From positions 62,001 through 126,000 of the forward strand of contig JACIXZ010000005.1 of NCBI GenBank assembly GCA_014360205.1: a DNA stretch of 64,000 nt. Reading direction: 5' to 3'. The notes below the pieces were generated by a model. That model was not told where the DNA came from. It made no database searches and saw nothing but the letters and a program-made list of their open reading frames with translations. The DNA is from Tissierellales bacterium (GTDB lineage: Bacteria > Bacillota > Clostridia > Tissierellales > Tissierellaceae). This document shows positions 1 to 9,062 of the stretch, piece after piece (position 1 is the first letter of the stretch; each line of letters opens with the position of its first letter). Made by a program: the position numbers and the translations under genes.

Positions 1-330
1 AATCGCTATCTCGCTTAACAACTTTATTTTATTTCTAAACATAGGGTATTGAATTAATAACTGATTTTTTTGAGATTTAGTCATTACCAATACATAATCT
101 GCCCAAGACATATCATCAGCAGTTATGCTCTTAGCTCTGTGTTTAGATATATCTGCTATGCCTTTCATCACCAACAAAGCATTTTTATTTGGCAAATCAT
201 TATCTATCGCATATAATCCCCTTGATTTAACATTGATTCTCTTATTAAGCCTCTTTGATTTGCTTTTCAATAAAGCTTCTGCCATAGGACTTCTGCATGT
301 GTTTCCAGTGCATACAAATAATACATTCAT
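1..330 (-). CDS. ywlE: Low-molecular-weight protein-tyrosine phosphatase, partial (C-terminus beyond the window)
   Basis: Translation of the minus strand from the ATG at 330 gives 110 residues that stay open to base 1, so the 3' end is missing. Residues 7-13 form the CX5R phosphate-binding loop (C7-TGNTC-R13, then S14), diagnostic of low-molecular-weight phosphatases, which use the Cys as nucleophile on phosphotyrosine or phosphoarginine. A second ATG lies just upstream at 333, but GGAGG at about 337-342 is better spaced for 330. The start lies 17 bases past the ywlC stop, so the two genes are probably co-transcribed, the linkage seen in Bacillus (ywlC-ywlE), where YwlE is a protein-arginine phosphatase. 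Which substrate this one uses cannot be told from the visible part. Confidence 0.88.
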   Translation of the reverse strand, partial: MNVLFVCTGNTCRSPMAEALLKSKSKRLNKRINVKSRGLYAIDNDLPNKNALLVMKGIADISKHRAKSITADDMSWADYVLVMTKSQKNQLLIQYPMFRNKIKLLSEIAI

Positions 331-347
331 CATATATCCTCCAAAAT

Positions 348-1388
348 TTAAGCAATATTTCCTCCACTAGATTTTTTTAACCTATTCATTATGGCAAGTC
401 CTATTCCGTCTTCTTTTACTCCTTCACATAATATCACATCAACACCTAAATTATCTATTTCTCTAATTGATTTAAATAAATTATGAGCAACAGTTTTTAA
501 ATCTTTTTCTGTGCCAAGGCTAAATATAATATTAGCATCATATTTACCTAAATTTTCATCAACGGTAAGTATTCCAACTTTCTTTCCTTGATTAGTTAAT
601 TCATCATATTTTTTATTTATTCTTGAAGTCATGTCATCTGAATAGGTAAATAAAATCATTTCAGCTTTAGGTGCATAATGCCTGTATTTTTGACCAGGTG
701 CTATAGGTTTTTTTATCTCTCTTCCATCTAACAATGCAGGATCAAGTTCTACTCTTTCAAAATATTTTTTTAAATCATCTATGGTTATTTCCCCAGGTCT
801 TAGTATCATCGCATTTCCTTTAGATAAATCAACAACAGTAGACTCTAAACCTACCCTAGCATCTCCACCATCTATTATCAATGGTATTCTACCTTTCATA
901 TCTTCATATACATCTTTAGCGCAAGTTGGGCTAGGTTTTCCGGATGTATTCGCCGAAGGTGCAGCAATTGGCATTCCAAGTTTTTCAATTAGCTTTAGAG
1001 CTATCTTATTATCTGGCATCCTGATGGCCACCGTATCTAATCCAGCTGTAATGACATCAGGAACATTAGCTTTTCTCTTAAATATTATCGTGAGTGGCCC
1101 TGGCCAAAATTCATTCATAAGTTTCCTTGCATCTGTAGATATATCTTCAGCAATCTGTTCAACCATTTCTATTGAACATACATGTAGGATTAAAGGATTA
1201 TCTTGAGGTCTGTTTTTAGCTATGAAAATTTTTTCTACTGCTTCACTAATAAGTCCAGCTGCCCCGAGTCCATAAACTGTTTCTGTAGGAAATGCTACTA
1301 ATTCTTTGTTTTTTAATATTCCAACTGCTATATTCATTAAATCATCTTCTGGATTTAGAGGGTCAACTTTTAAAATTTTTGTTTCCAT
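348..1388 (-). CDS. ywlC: L-threonylcarbamoyladenylate synthase, long Sua5/YwlC form
   Basis: This 346-residue enzyme makes threonylcarbamoyl-AMP from threonine, bicarbonate and ATP, the first step of t6A37 modification of ANN-decoding tRNAs in the cytoplasm. Residues about 15-200 carry the YrdC/TsaC fold, including the early FPTETVYGLGA segment and the later SANTSGKPSP segment. The remaining ~140 residues match the extra C-terminal Sua5 domain, so this is the long form rather than the short TsaC. The ATG at 1388 follows a good GGAGG site. The gene sits about 20 bases past the prfA terminator, so it is likely expressed by read-through or from a promoter inside prfA, together with the phosphatase downstream. 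Confidence 0.95.
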   Translation of the reverse strand: METKILKVDPLNPEDDLMNIAVGILKNKELVAFPTETVYGLGAAGLISEAVEKIFIAKNRPQDNPLILHVCSIEMVEQIAEDISTDARKLMNEFWPGPLTIIFKRKANVPDVITAGLDTVAIRMPDNKIALKLIEKLGMPIAAPSANTSGKPSPTCAKDVYEDMKGRIPLIIDGGDARVGLESTVVDLSKGNAMILRPGEITIDDLKKYFERVELDPALLDGREIKKPIAPGQKYRHYAPKAEMILFTYSDDMTSRINKKYDELTNQGKKVGILTVDENLGKYDANIIFSLGTEKDLKTVAHNLFKSIREIDNLGVDVILCEGVKEDGIGLAIMNRLKKSSGGNIA

Positions 1389-1407
1389 AGAATTCCTCCA
1401 TTTTTAC

Positions 1408-1433
1408 TTAAAAAAAAAGGGGATGTCCCCTTT
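1408..1433 (-). terminator. Rho-independent terminator after prfA
   Basis: On the minus strand AAAGGGG pairs with CCCCTTT across a short loop and is followed by a run of at least eight T. The hairpin begins at the prfA stop codon. It separates prfA from ywlC only weakly, because the ywlC ribosome site is about ten bases further on. Confidence 0.8.
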
Positions 1434-2502
1434 AGCTGATATTTTTTAATCTCTCTGCTTGATCTGTGGTAATAAGAGCATCAATCATCTCATCAAGATC
1501 TCCGTCGATAAAGTTGTTCAACTTGTATAGGGTTAAATTAATCCTATGATCAGTAACTCTTCCTTGAGGGAAATTATAAGTTCTTATTCTCTCTGACCTA
1601 TCTCCTGTACCAACTTGCCCTCTCTTCATCTGAGCCAGTTCTTCATTTTGCTCTCTGAGTTTCATCTCATAAAGCCTAGATTTTAATATTTTTAATGCCT
1701 TTTCTTTGTTCTTTAATTGACTCTTTTCATCCTGACAAGATATAACTATGCCTGTTGGTATATGCGTAACCCTTACTGCTGAATCTGTAGTATTTACGGA
1801 TTGACCCCCATTTCCTGATGATCTGAATACATCAATTCTTAAATCAGAAGGATTTATTTCAATGTCTATGTCTTCAGCTTCTGGAAGCACAGCAACAGTA
1901 GCAGTTGATGTATGAATTCTGCCGCTTGATTCAGTTTCAGGAACTCTTTGAACTCTATGCACACCAGATTCATATTTTAATCTTGAATAGGCGCCCTTTC
2001 CACTAATCATAAATATAACTTCTTTAAAGCCACCTATGCCTATTTCGTTAGAACTCATCAGTTCTACTTTCCAGTTATTTCTTTCAGCATATCTTACATA
2101 CATTCTGTACAAAGAACCAGCAAACAATGCTGCTTCATCCCCACCTGCTCCTGCTCTGATCTCAACTATAACATTTTTGTGGTCATTAGGGTCTTTAGGA
2201 AGAAGTAGCACTTTTAGTTCTTCTTCTAGTGATTCTTTTTTTTCTTCTAATCCCTTAATTTCCTCTTTAAGAAATTCTTTAGTTTCTTCATCTATTTTTT
2301 CATAAAGCATTTCTTTTGCTGTTTCTAAATCTTCTTTAACTTTTCTATATTCTTGATATTTATTAACAACTGGCTCTAAATCAGCTTGCTCCTTCATGAC
2401 TCTTTGCCATTCTTCTCTGTTTTCACTTAATAGATTAGGATCCATAGCTTTTTTATTTAATTCTTTATATTTTGCTTCTATAAAATCTAGTTTTTCTAAC
2501 AA
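1432..2502 (-). CDS. prfA: Peptide chain release factor 1
   Basis: RF1 reads UAA and UAG in the ribosomal A site and triggers peptidyl-tRNA hydrolysis. The 356-residue length is normal. The catalytic GGQ is at residues 232-234 and the codon-recognition PxT tripeptide is PET at 188-190, which identifies RF1 rather than RF2. The start is a TTG at 2502: the nearby ATG is out of frame and closes at once, while GAGGG lies seven bases before the TTG. The gene that methylates the GGQ glutamine, prmC, is encoded upstream in the same direction, with two chromate-transporter halves inserted between them. Confidence 0.97.
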   Translation of the reverse strand: MLEKLDFIEAKYKELNKKAMDPNLLSENREEWQRVMKEQADLEPVVNKYQEYRKVKEDLETAKEMLYEKIDEETKEFLKEEIKGLEEKKESLEEELKVLLLPKDPNDHKNVIVEIRAGAGGDEAALFAGSLYRMYVRYAERNNWKVELMSSNEIGIGGFKEVIFMISGKGAYSRLKYESGVHRVQRVPETESSGRIHTSTATVAVLPEAEDIDIEINPSDLRIDVFRSSGNGGQSVNTTDSAVRVTHIPTGIVISCQDEKSQLKNKEKALKILKSRLYEMKLREQNEELAQMKRGQVGTGDRSERIRTYNFPQGRVTDHRINLTLYKLNNFIDGDLDEMIDALITTDQAERLKNIS

Positions 2503-2594
2503 TTCATATCCCTCTTATCTTAATAATAATATTACACACAATAATCCATATTACTATTATATTTTAAATTTTGTTTTTTTTCAATATTAAAGGT

Positions 2595-3131
2595 TTACTT
2601 AATTCTAAAATAATTAACTGTCACTGAAAATATCGCACCAAAAATTATAATCAATATTGGACTTATATCTAAAAATCCAACTAAAGCCGATACAATCAAA
2701 GCTAAGATAACTCTATTTTTTAGATTATCTCCCTTTTTTATCATAGTTATGACACTTGATAAAATAAGCGCTGCAATAGCAGGTCTAATCCCTGAAAATA
2801 TTTTATTTACGATTGATATATTCTTAAACTGGTTAAAAAATATTGCTACAATTAAAATGATTGAAAATGATGGTAGTACAGTCCCTAAAAGGCAGGTTAA
2901 AGCACCCAATATTCCATTTAATTTGTACCCTATAAATATACTCGTATTTACTGCGATAGGGCCGGGAGAAGCTTGAGCCAATGCTAACATATCGATAAAT
3001 TCTTCGTTATCTATAAGTTTCTTGTTTTCTACAATCTCCCTTTCCATGATAGGTACCATTGCATAGCCTCCTCCAAATGTAAAGGCACCTATTTTAAAAA
3101 ATATGGAAAATAAATTTAAATATTTTTTCAA
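2595..3131 (-). CDS. Chromate transporter family protein, half-size (second of a pair)
   Basis: A 178-residue membrane protein of the CHR family with FFKIGAFTFGGGYAMVP near its start and the conserved ASPGPIAVNTS stretch about 50 residues later. Full-length ChrA has two such halves; here each is a separate gene. I place the start at the TTG at 3131, eight bases after AGGAG. A longer reading to 3230 would begin inside the upstream gene and add an unrelated N-terminus. Known short CHR proteins work as pairs with opposite membrane topology. The transported anion is not shown by the sequence; chromate/sulfate-type antiport is inferred from family membership. Confidence 0.85.
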   Translation of the reverse strand: MKKYLNLFSIFFKIGAFTFGGGYAMVPIMEREIVENKKLIDNEEFIDMLALAQASPGPIAVNTSIFIGYKLNGILGALTCLLGTVLPSFSIILIVAIFFNQFKNISIVNKIFSGIRPAIAALILSSVITMIKKGDNLKNRVILALIVSALVGFLDISPILIIIFGAIFSVTVNYFRIK

Positions 3132-3142
3132 TATTATCACTC

Positions 3143-3664
3143 CTAGTAAAGAACTATCCCTAGTAGTCCAGCGATCAAAATGCAAAAGATGGGATTGATT
3201 TTCTTTACAAAAACTAAAAAGAATACACAAATCGATATGATCACAGCCTTGGAATCCATGACAGCATTGTTAAAAACACTAAAAAAAGCTGCTAAAATAA
3301 GTCCGGATATGAGCGGTCTAATACCTTGAAAAATCCAATCCACAATTTTAGTATTTTGATATTTTGAAATTAAGTAAAACATCAAACTAATAACCATAAA
3401 CGAAGGCAATACTACTCCGAGTGTCGAGACAGCAGAGCCTAGGACACCCCCAACTTTATATCCTATAAATGTGGCTGAATTTATGGCTATGGGCCCTGGT
3501 GTCATTTCAGCTATAGCCAATATATCTATGTATTCGGTAGTACTAAGCCAATTTTGTTCATTTATGACTACCTCTTCTATGAAAGGAAGCATTGCATAGC
3601 CTCCTCCAAAGCTAAAAGCACCTATTTTAAAAAAAGATAGGAATAATTCCAATAAAACAGGCAT
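3143..3664 (-). CDS. Chromate transporter family protein, half-size (first of a pair)
   Basis: A 173-residue half-CHR protein, paralogous to its downstream neighbour: both begin with a SFFKIGAFSFGGGYAM-like motif and share a TPGPIAINSATFIGYK-like segment. The ATG at 3664 has GAGGTGG four bases upstream and avoids overlapping prmC, so I prefer it to the in-frame ATG at 3691. Eleven bases separate its stop from the TTG of the second half, so the two subunits should be made together. Four to five hydrophobic segments are visible. The pair sits in the prmC-prfA interval, where Bacillus has no such genes. Confidence 0.85.
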   Translation of the reverse strand: MPVLLELFLSFFKIGAFSFGGGYAMLPFIEEVVINEQNWLSTTEYIDILAIAEMTPGPIAINSATFIGYKVGGVLGSAVSTLGVVLPSFMVISLMFYLISKYQNTKIVDWIFQGIRPLISGLILAAFFSVFNNAVMDSKAVIISICVFFLVFVKKINPIFCILIAGLLGIVLY

Positions 3665-3674
3665 AAAACCACCT

Positions 3675-4538
3675 CTAATCTTTATATGCAACTACTACTC
3701 TGTCTCTTTGTTCAAAATCCTTTAATATGGAAATATCTCTATAACCAAAGTTTAGCAATATCTCCTTGACTTTTTCTCCTTGCTTTAATCCTATCTCGAA
3801 TGCTAATATACCTCCATTTTTTAGATGATACCTAGCCTCATCCGATATAGCTTTGTAGTAAAAAAGTCCATCATCTCCCCCAAAAAGTGCAATTTGAGGT
3901 TCGTATTTCACTTCTCTTTGTAAATTTAACATTTCTTCCCTATCAATATAAGGTGGATTAGAAACTATTATGTCAAAGTTTTCGGTAGTATCATTAGTAC
4001 TTGAGTGAAAAGCTTCAAATAAATCGCTTTTAATTAATTCTACATTTGATATACCTAAGTTTTTTTTATTTTCTTTGGCAACATCTAAAGCAGTCTCAGA
4101 TATATCTACTCCAACTAAGCTTCCTTTAGGGCAGCTTTTAGCAATAGAGAGAATTATAGCTCCACTTCCTACCCCTATCTCTAGTAGCCTATAATTTGTT
4201 AATTTTTTTTGGTTTATATATTCTATTATGAACGAAACCAATATTTCAGTGTCAGGACGAGGGATGAGAACTCCCTCTCTGACCTTAAATTTATATCCAT
4301 AAAATTCTACCTCTCCCAACAAATATTGAAGAGGGTATCCTTCTTTTCTATTCTTGATTATTTTAAAGTATTCATCTTCAATTGTTTTTTTTACTTCTAA
4401 ATCTTCATGAGCAATCAAAAAAGATTTATCAACATTCAAGAGTTTTGACAATATTACTTGCGCTTCAAACAATGGATTTATATTCGAGTTTTGCTTTAAT
4501 AAATCTACACCTTCAACAAGCAAATCTTTAATTACCAC
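3675..4538 (-). CDS. prmC: Release factor glutamine N5-methyltransferase
   Basis: PrmC (HemK) transfers methyl from S-adenosylmethionine to the glutamine of the GGQ motif in release factors 1 and 2. The 287-residue protein shows the family signature NPPY at 184-187, the SAM-binding EIGVGSGA at about 120-127 and PRPDTE at about 93-98. The start is a GTG at 4538, preceded by GGAGG at seven bases; it overlaps the end of the DUF1385 gene by seven bases, so the two are translationally linked. Its substrate RF1 is encoded about 1.2 kb downstream. Confidence 0.96.
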   Translation of the reverse strand: MVIKDLLVEGVDLLKQNSNINPLFEAQVILSKLLNVDKSFLIAHEDLEVKKTIEDEYFKIIKNRKEGYPLQYLLGEVEFYGYKFKVREGVLIPRPDTEILVSFIIEYINQKKLTNYRLLEIGVGSGAIILSIAKSCPKGSLVGVDISETALDVAKENKKNLGISNVELIKSDLFEAFHSSTNDTTENFDIIVSNPPYIDREEMLNLQREVKYEPQIALFGGDDGLFYYKAISDEARYHLKNGGILAFEIGLKQGEKVKEILLNFGYRDISILKDFEQRDRVVVAYKD

Positions 4539-5494
4539 AAATCTGCCTCCTTGTTTTCAGGTATTACAGCTTCTAATGCTTTTATGGCAACTTCAATTTG
4601 TGATTCATCGGGTTCTTTAACGGTAGCATATTTTTGTATCATAAGCCCAGGATAAGAAAGGTAATAACATAGTTTTGAGTTGCTTTTGCCTATGAATCTA
4701 TTTATTTCATATGATATGCCAGCTATTACAGGCAACATTACTATTCTAGTCACAACTCTCATGACTGGATTTGGCCAGCCGAAAAACGACAATACTATTA
4801 TACTAACTATCATGACCATAAATAAAAAGCTTGTTCCACATCTTGGATGAAGAATAGAAAATTTCTTTACATTATCAACTGTCAATGGAACACCATTTTC
4901 GTATGCATGTATACTTTTATGCTCTGCACCGTGATATTCAAATACTCTTCTTACATCTTCAAGTTTTGAAACCCAAACTATATATAAGAAGAAAATAAAA
5001 ATCCTTATTATCCCTTCTATTAAATTTAAAAAAACAGAGCTTTCGACTCTATTAGCAAATAAATTTGTCAAAAAGTTTGGAAGTATCATAAAAACACCAA
5101 TAGCAATAGCTATAGATAAAAATACCGTTAATCCCATTGCTACATCTTCAGATTTTTCTTTAAATATTCGGTTAAATAAACTATCTTTACCTTCTTTCTT
5201 ATCATCTTCTGGATTTTCATCAAAAAATTCAGCTGAATACATCAAAGCACTCATTCCAATTTTTAATGAATCTATCAGCCCTAGCATTCCTCTTATTATA
5301 GGTAGAGATAATATTTTGTTTTTCTTATTTAATGGCAACGACTCCTCTACTTTTAAGTCTATTTCGCCATTAGGTTTTCTAACAGCAATTGAAACTTTTT
5401 CAGGTCCTCTCATTAAAATGCCTTCGATCAAAGCCTGTCCACCAATTGATGTCTTATGAATAGGTTTTGTTATAACTTTAATGTTCTCTGACAT
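4532..5494 (-). CDS. yqhQ: DUF1385 (YqhQ) family membrane protein
   Basis: A 320-residue protein of the DUF1385 family, recognised by the N-terminal IGGQALIEGILMRGP motif and the downstream YHGAEHKSIHAYE motif, which is rich in possible metal or substrate ligands. Several hydrophobic segments (about 125-185 and 215-260) indicate an inner-membrane protein. The biochemical function of the family is not established. In many Clostridia the gene lies between rpmE and prmC as here, so the position is conserved. It follows the rpmE terminator and overlaps the prmC start. Confidence 0.88.
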   Translation of the reverse strand: MSENIKVITKPIHKTSIGGQALIEGILMRGPEKVSIAVRKPNGEIDLKVEESLPLNKKNKILSLPIIRGMLGLIDSLKIGMSALMYSAEFFDENPEDDKKEGKDSLFNRIFKEKSEDVAMGLTVFLSIAIAIGVFMILPNFLTNLFANRVESSVFLNLIEGIIRIFIFFLYIVWVSKLEDVRRVFEYHGAEHKSIHAYENGVPLTVDNVKKFSILHPRCGTSFLFMVMIVSIIVLSFFGWPNPVMRVVTRIVMLPVIAGISYEINRFIGKSNSKLCYYLSYPGLMIQKYATVKEPDESQIEVAIKALEAVIPENKEADLW

Positions 5495-5510
5495 AATCTT
5501 CTTCCCTTCT

Positions 5511-5545
5511 AAAAAAATAAGGTTAGATGCACACGCAGCTAACCT
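5511..5545 (-). terminator. Rho-independent terminator after rpmE
   Basis: On the minus strand AGGTTAG and CTAACCT form a seven-pair stem (5520-5545) around a 12-base loop, followed by TTATTTTTT. It lies directly after the rpmE stop codon and before yqhQ. Confidence 0.75.
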
Positions 5546-5558
5546 AGTCTTTGAGAAA

Positions 5559-5759
5559 TTAATCCATGCTGTATTTCTTCTTGAATTTCTCTACACGTCC
5601 ACCTCTTTCTACAAGCTTTTGTTTGCCTGTAAAGAATGGGTGGCATTCTGAACAAATTTCAACTCTTAGTTCTTCTTTTGTTGAGCCTGTTGTAAAAGTA
5701 TTTCCACAAGCGCAAGTTACTGTTGCTTGTTTGTATTCTGGATGAATATCTGATTTCAT
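5559..5759 (-). CDS. rpmE: 50S ribosomal protein L31, zinc-type
   Basis: A 66-residue L31 beginning [12 protein letters not shown]. The cysteines in VTCACGN and in [10 protein letters not shown] give the four-Cys zinc-binding (C+) form. The ATG at 5759 has AGAGGTG six bases upstream; a longer in-frame start exists at 5792 but would put extra non-family residues in front. It lies directly downstream of rho, the common Firmicutes order, and its transcript ends at the hairpin at 5511-5545. Confidence 0.96.
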   Translation of the reverse strand: MKSDIHPEYKQATVTCACGNTFTTGSTKEELRVEICSECHPFFTGKQKLVERGGRVEKFKKKYSMD

Positions 5760-5845
5760 TCTTTTCACCTCTCTTCGAAGAGTTTCGTACAATTAACTCT
5801 AAACATTAGCTAAATTATTGTATCACAAAATTTTATATATTTCAA

Positions 5846-7249
5846 CTAGAACCAAATTTTATTTCTCATTTCTTCAATAAATTCTTCATTGGTCTTTGTC
5901 GATACAATTTTATTTATCAAAAATTCAGTTACCTCTTGAGTGGATGCATTTCCAAAAGCTTTTCTAATAGCCCAGACGGTTTCTTGTTCTTTTTGGTTCA
6001 TCAACAATTCTTCTTTTCTTGTACCTGATTTATAAATATCTATTGCAGGGAAAATTCTTTTTTCAGATAACTTTCTGTCTAAGTGTATTTCCATATTACC
6101 CGTTCCTTTAAACTCTTCAAAGATAACATCATCCATTCTGCTGCCCGTATCTACTAGTGCAGTAGCTAAAATCGTAAGGCTTCCACCCTCTTCTAAATTT
6201 CTCGCAGCCCCAAAGAATCTCTTAGGTTTGTGAAGAGCTCCTGGATCAAGTCCTCCAGATAAAGTTCTACCCGTTGGTGGAATGCTTAAATTATAAGCTC
6301 TTGCAAGTCTTGTTATGCTATCTAAAAGTATGACAACATCCTTGCCATGCTCTACTAATCTCTTTGCCCTTTCTAAAACCATCTCAGCGACTCTTGTATG
6401 ATTTTTAGGCAGTTCATCGAATGTTGAATATATAACTTCCCCTTTAACAGATCTTTTCATATCTGTTACTTCTTCAGGTCTTTCATCTATCAAGAGAATG
6501 ATCATTTCGACTTCAGGATGATTTTGAGCAATCCCGTTTGCTATCATTTTTAAAAGTGTTGTTTTACCAGCCTTTGGAGGAGAGACTATCATTCCTCTTT
6601 GCCCTTTTCCTATAGGTGCTACTAAATCTATTATCCTGGTAGCATATTCAGTTGGGCTTGTCTCAAGTTTCAACCTTTTATTAGGATAAATAGGCGTTAA
6701 GCTTTCAAAATCAGGTCTGTTGATAGCTGTTGCTGGCGGCATGTCATTCACAGCTTTTACATAAAGCAGAGCGCTAAATTTTTCACCTTGTTTAGGTGGT
6801 CTGGTTATCCCAGTTATTTTGTCTCCAGTCTGTAAATGAAATCTTCTTATTTGAGAAGGGGATACGTAAACATCATCATCTCCAGGCATGTAGTTTTGAC
6901 GCCTTAAAAAACCATATCCGTCAGCATGTAGTTCCAATACTCCTTCTAATAAGTCGATGTCTTCTAGTTGCTCCATCTCGCTACTAGCATTTTCCGAAAG
7001 ATCTTCTATATCTATGTCTTTTAAATCTATTTTTATTTCTTCTTTTGTTTGATCTTCATTTTGAACAACTTCTGTATCAATTTCATCATAAATATCCAGT
7101 TCATCATCAATATCTTCATAAGGGTCTTTTCCCATAATTAGATTGATGAGCTCTTCTTTCTTGTACTTATAGTAGCCTGGGATATTGTATGCTTTAGCTA
7201 TTTCTCTTAATTCCTGTAGTTTCTTATTGTATAAAATATCCTGATCCAA
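5846..7249 (-). CDS. rho: Transcription termination factor Rho
   Basis: Rho is a hexameric RNA-dependent ATPase that ends transcription. The 467-residue protein has the N-terminal helix-extended-loop-helix domain (1-45), the RNA-binding cold-shock-like domain (about 100-175, with ADGYGFLRR), and the ATPase core with Walker A PPKAGKTT and the Q-loop/R-loop segments of the family. Residues about 40-100 form an acidic insertion unusually rich in Asp and Glu, not present in E. coli Rho; insertions here occur in other Gram-positives. The start is a TTG at 7249 behind GAGGTG. It is followed by rpmE and preceded by glpX at 18 bases, so it is probably in the same operon as glpX. Confidence 0.97.
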   Translation of the reverse strand: MDQDILYNKKLQELREIAKAYNIPGYYKYKKEELINLIMGKDPYEDIDDELDIYDEIDTEVVQNEDQTKEEIKIDLKDIDIEDLSENASSEMEQLEDIDLLEGVLELHADGYGFLRRQNYMPGDDDVYVSPSQIRRFHLQTGDKITGITRPPKQGEKFSALLYVKAVNDMPPATAINRPDFESLTPIYPNKRLKLETSPTEYATRIIDLVAPIGKGQRGMIVSPPKAGKTTLLKMIANGIAQNHPEVEMIILLIDERPEEVTDMKRSVKGEVIYSTFDELPKNHTRVAEMVLERAKRLVEHGKDVVILLDSITRLARAYNLSIPPTGRTLSGGLDPGALHKPKRFFGAARNLEEGGSLTILATALVDTGSRMDDVIFEEFKGTGNMEIHLDRKLSEKRIFPAIDIYKSGTRKEELLMNQKEQETVWAIRKAFGNASTQEVTEFLINKIVSTKTNEEFIEEMRNKIWF

Positions 7250-7267
7250 TGTTACACCTCTTAACTA

Positions 7268-8236
7268 TTATTTTGCATATCCAGGCTTTTTATCTAATTG
7301 ATGTATAGATTTTATAAATCTAACTGTGCCTGTTTCTGCTCTTAAAACTAATGTTTCTGTGATTGCTTTGTTGTTGTCTAAATACTTAACTCCAGCAAGA
7401 AGCTCCCCATAAGTAACTCCTGTCGCAGAAAATGCGACTTCATTTCCTTTAACCAAATCGTCTATTGTGTATACTTTATCTATATCTACTCCCATTTTTT
7501 TGCATCTTTCGATTTGTGCTTCATTTTCTGGAAGTAATATCCCTTGTATTTCTCCGCCTAAACATTTCAAAGCACAAGCTGCAAGTACTCCTTCAGGCGC
7601 TCCACCGCTACCGAGTAATATATCAACATTTGCTTCTTCAAAACAAGTGTTCATCGCTCCTAAGACGTCCCCGTCAGTTATGAATTTTATTCTAGCACCA
7701 GCTTCTCTTATCTCTTCGACTAATTTTTTGTGTCTCTCCCTCTCAAGCACGCAGACGGTTACCTCAGATACATCTTTGTTTAGTGCCCTTGCGACATTCA
7801 ATATATTCTCTCTAACAGAAGCCTTGATGTTTATAACTCCTTTAGCCTTTGGCCCCACTGCGATCTTTTCCATATACATGTCTGGGGCATTAAGCAAACA
7901 CCCTCTAGGTGCGACAGCTACAACAGATATAGCATTAGGATATCCATTTGCTACAGACTGAGTACCGTCAAGTGGATCAACTGCTATATCAACTTTCATA
8001 CAGCCATCAGTAGAATGCCCTATCTGCTCTCCGATGTATAACATAGGAGCTTCATCCATTTCACCTTCTCCTATGACCACAACGCCATCGATGTTTATAG
8101 TATCAAACATCCTTCTCATCGCATCAACTGCCAACTGATCTGCCTCATTTTTGTCTCCTCTTCCCATGAGTTTAGCACTTGATAGTGCAGCAGCCTCAGT
8201 TACTCTAGCTAAATTAATCGCAAGACTTCTATCCAT
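7268..8236 (-). CDS. glpX: Fructose-1,6-bisphosphatase, class II
   Basis: GlpX hydrolyses fructose 1,6-bisphosphate to fructose 6-phosphate in gluconeogenesis. The 322-residue protein has the metal-binding [12 protein letters not shown] loop and the [13 protein letters not shown] segment of the class II (lithium-sensitive phosphatase) fold. The ATG at 8236 is preceded by a purine-rich AAGGAGG site. It lies 11 bases downstream of tal, so the two sugar-phosphate enzymes are probably co-transcribed, and rho follows at 18 bases; the same gene order is known in Bacillus. Confidence 0.95.
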   Translation of the reverse strand: MDRSLAINLARVTEAAALSSAKLMGRGDKNEADQLAVDAMRRMFDTINIDGVVVIGEGEMDEAPMLYIGEQIGHSTDGCMKVDIAVDPLDGTQSVANGYPNAISVVAVAPRGCLLNAPDMYMEKIAVGPKAKGVINIKASVRENILNVARALNKDVSEVTVCVLERERHKKLVEEIREAGARIKFITDGDVLGAMNTCFEEANVDILLGSGGAPEGVLAACALKCLGGEIQGILLPENEAQIERCKKMGVDIDKVYTIDDLVKGNEVAFSATGVTYGELLAGVKYLDNNKAITETLVLRAETGTVRFIKSIHQLDKKPGYAK

Positions 8237-8247
8237 TTTTTTCCTCC

Positions 8248-8895
8248 TTATTTAGTTTTTACTCCTTGCCAATCCTTCAAAAACCTATCAATACCACTAT
8301 CAGTTAAAGGATGATTTAACATCTGAATAAATACTTTATAAGGTATTGTAGCAATATGAGCTCCAGCCTTCGCAGACTCGATTACATGCATAGGATGTCT
8401 AATGCTTGCTGCTATTACTTCAGTCTGAATCGAGTAAATATTAAATATTTGGACTATATCTTTTATTAGCGGTATTCCTTCTGTGCTTATATCATCAAGT
8501 CTGCCGATAAATGGACTTACGAAATTAGCTCCAGCTTTAGCTGCTAATAGCGCTTGATTAGGAGTAAAAACAAGAGTAACATTTGTTTTTATGCCCTCTT
8601 TTGATAAAACATTTACTGCTTTAAGTCCTTCTTTTGTCATAGGAACTTTTATAGTTATATTTTTGTGGATTTTTGCTAGTTCTCTTGCTTCTTTTAACAT
8701 TCCTTCGGCTTCTAATGAGATTACTTCTGCACTAATCGGGCCATCTACTATCTTTGTTATTTCCTCAACAACATCTTCGAAAACCTTTCCTTCCTTTGCA
8801 ATCAAGCTTGGATTGGTTGTTACCCCGCTTAGTACGCCCCAACTATTAACTTCTTTAATCTCATCAATGTTTGCTGTGTCGATAAATAACTTCAT
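8248..8895 (-). CDS. tal: Transaldolase, small TalC/FSA-type
   Basis: A 215-residue member of the short transaldolase / fructose-6-phosphate aldolase group. It starts MKLFIDTAN and carries SGVTTNPSL at about 23-31; the Schiff-base lysine is K83 in TIKVPMT. Transaldolase of the non-oxidative pentose phosphate pathway is the likely activity, though aldolase activity cannot be excluded from sequence alone. I choose the ATG at 8895, seven bases after AAAGGAG, over a longer reading to 8997 whose first 34 residues do not fit the family. It is the first gene of the tal-glpX-rho-rpmE run. Confidence 0.93.
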   Translation of the reverse strand: MKLFIDTANIDEIKEVNSWGVLSGVTTNPSLIAKEGKVFEDVVEEITKIVDGPISAEVISLEAEGMLKEARELAKIHKNITIKVPMTKEGLKAVNVLSKEGIKTNVTLVFTPNQALLAAKAGANFVSPFIGRLDDISTEGIPLIKDIVQIFNIYSIQTEVIAASIRHPMHVIESAKAGAHIATIPYKVFIQMLNHPLTDSGIDRFLKDWQGVKTK

Positions 8896-9002
8896 AATCA
8901 TTCTCCTTTCATATGGATATAAAGACCAATTTAATGAAAACGACCTGAATATAAAAAAGGAAAAAAATGTGCAAGTAATATGAGCCCTTTTATACAAGCC
9001 TT

Positions 9003-9041
9003 AAGAAAAGATAATTGATACCAGTATTCCTAGTATCAATT
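9003..9041 (-). terminator. Terminator-like hairpin after kce
   Basis: AATTGATAC and GTATCAATT form a nine-pair stem around an 11-base loop at 9013-9041. On the minus strand it is followed by ATCTTTTCTT. It lies between the kce stop and tal, isolating the kal-kce unit. Confidence 0.6.
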
Positions 9042-9062
9042 ATATCATATCTTTATAAATTG

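Noticed and set aside
781-1206. 141-codon open frame on the plus strand inside ywlC
   Set aside because: Antisense shadow of the conserved synthase gene; no start context and no family resemblance.
3132-3230. Longer N-terminus for the second half-chromate transporter
   Set aside because: It would lie inside the preceding gene and does not fit the family; the TTG at 3131 has a good ribosome site.
7467-7961. 164-codon open frame on the plus strand inside glpX
   Set aside because: It runs antisense to an intact, conserved enzyme gene, has no ribosome site and its composition mirrors glpX codons.
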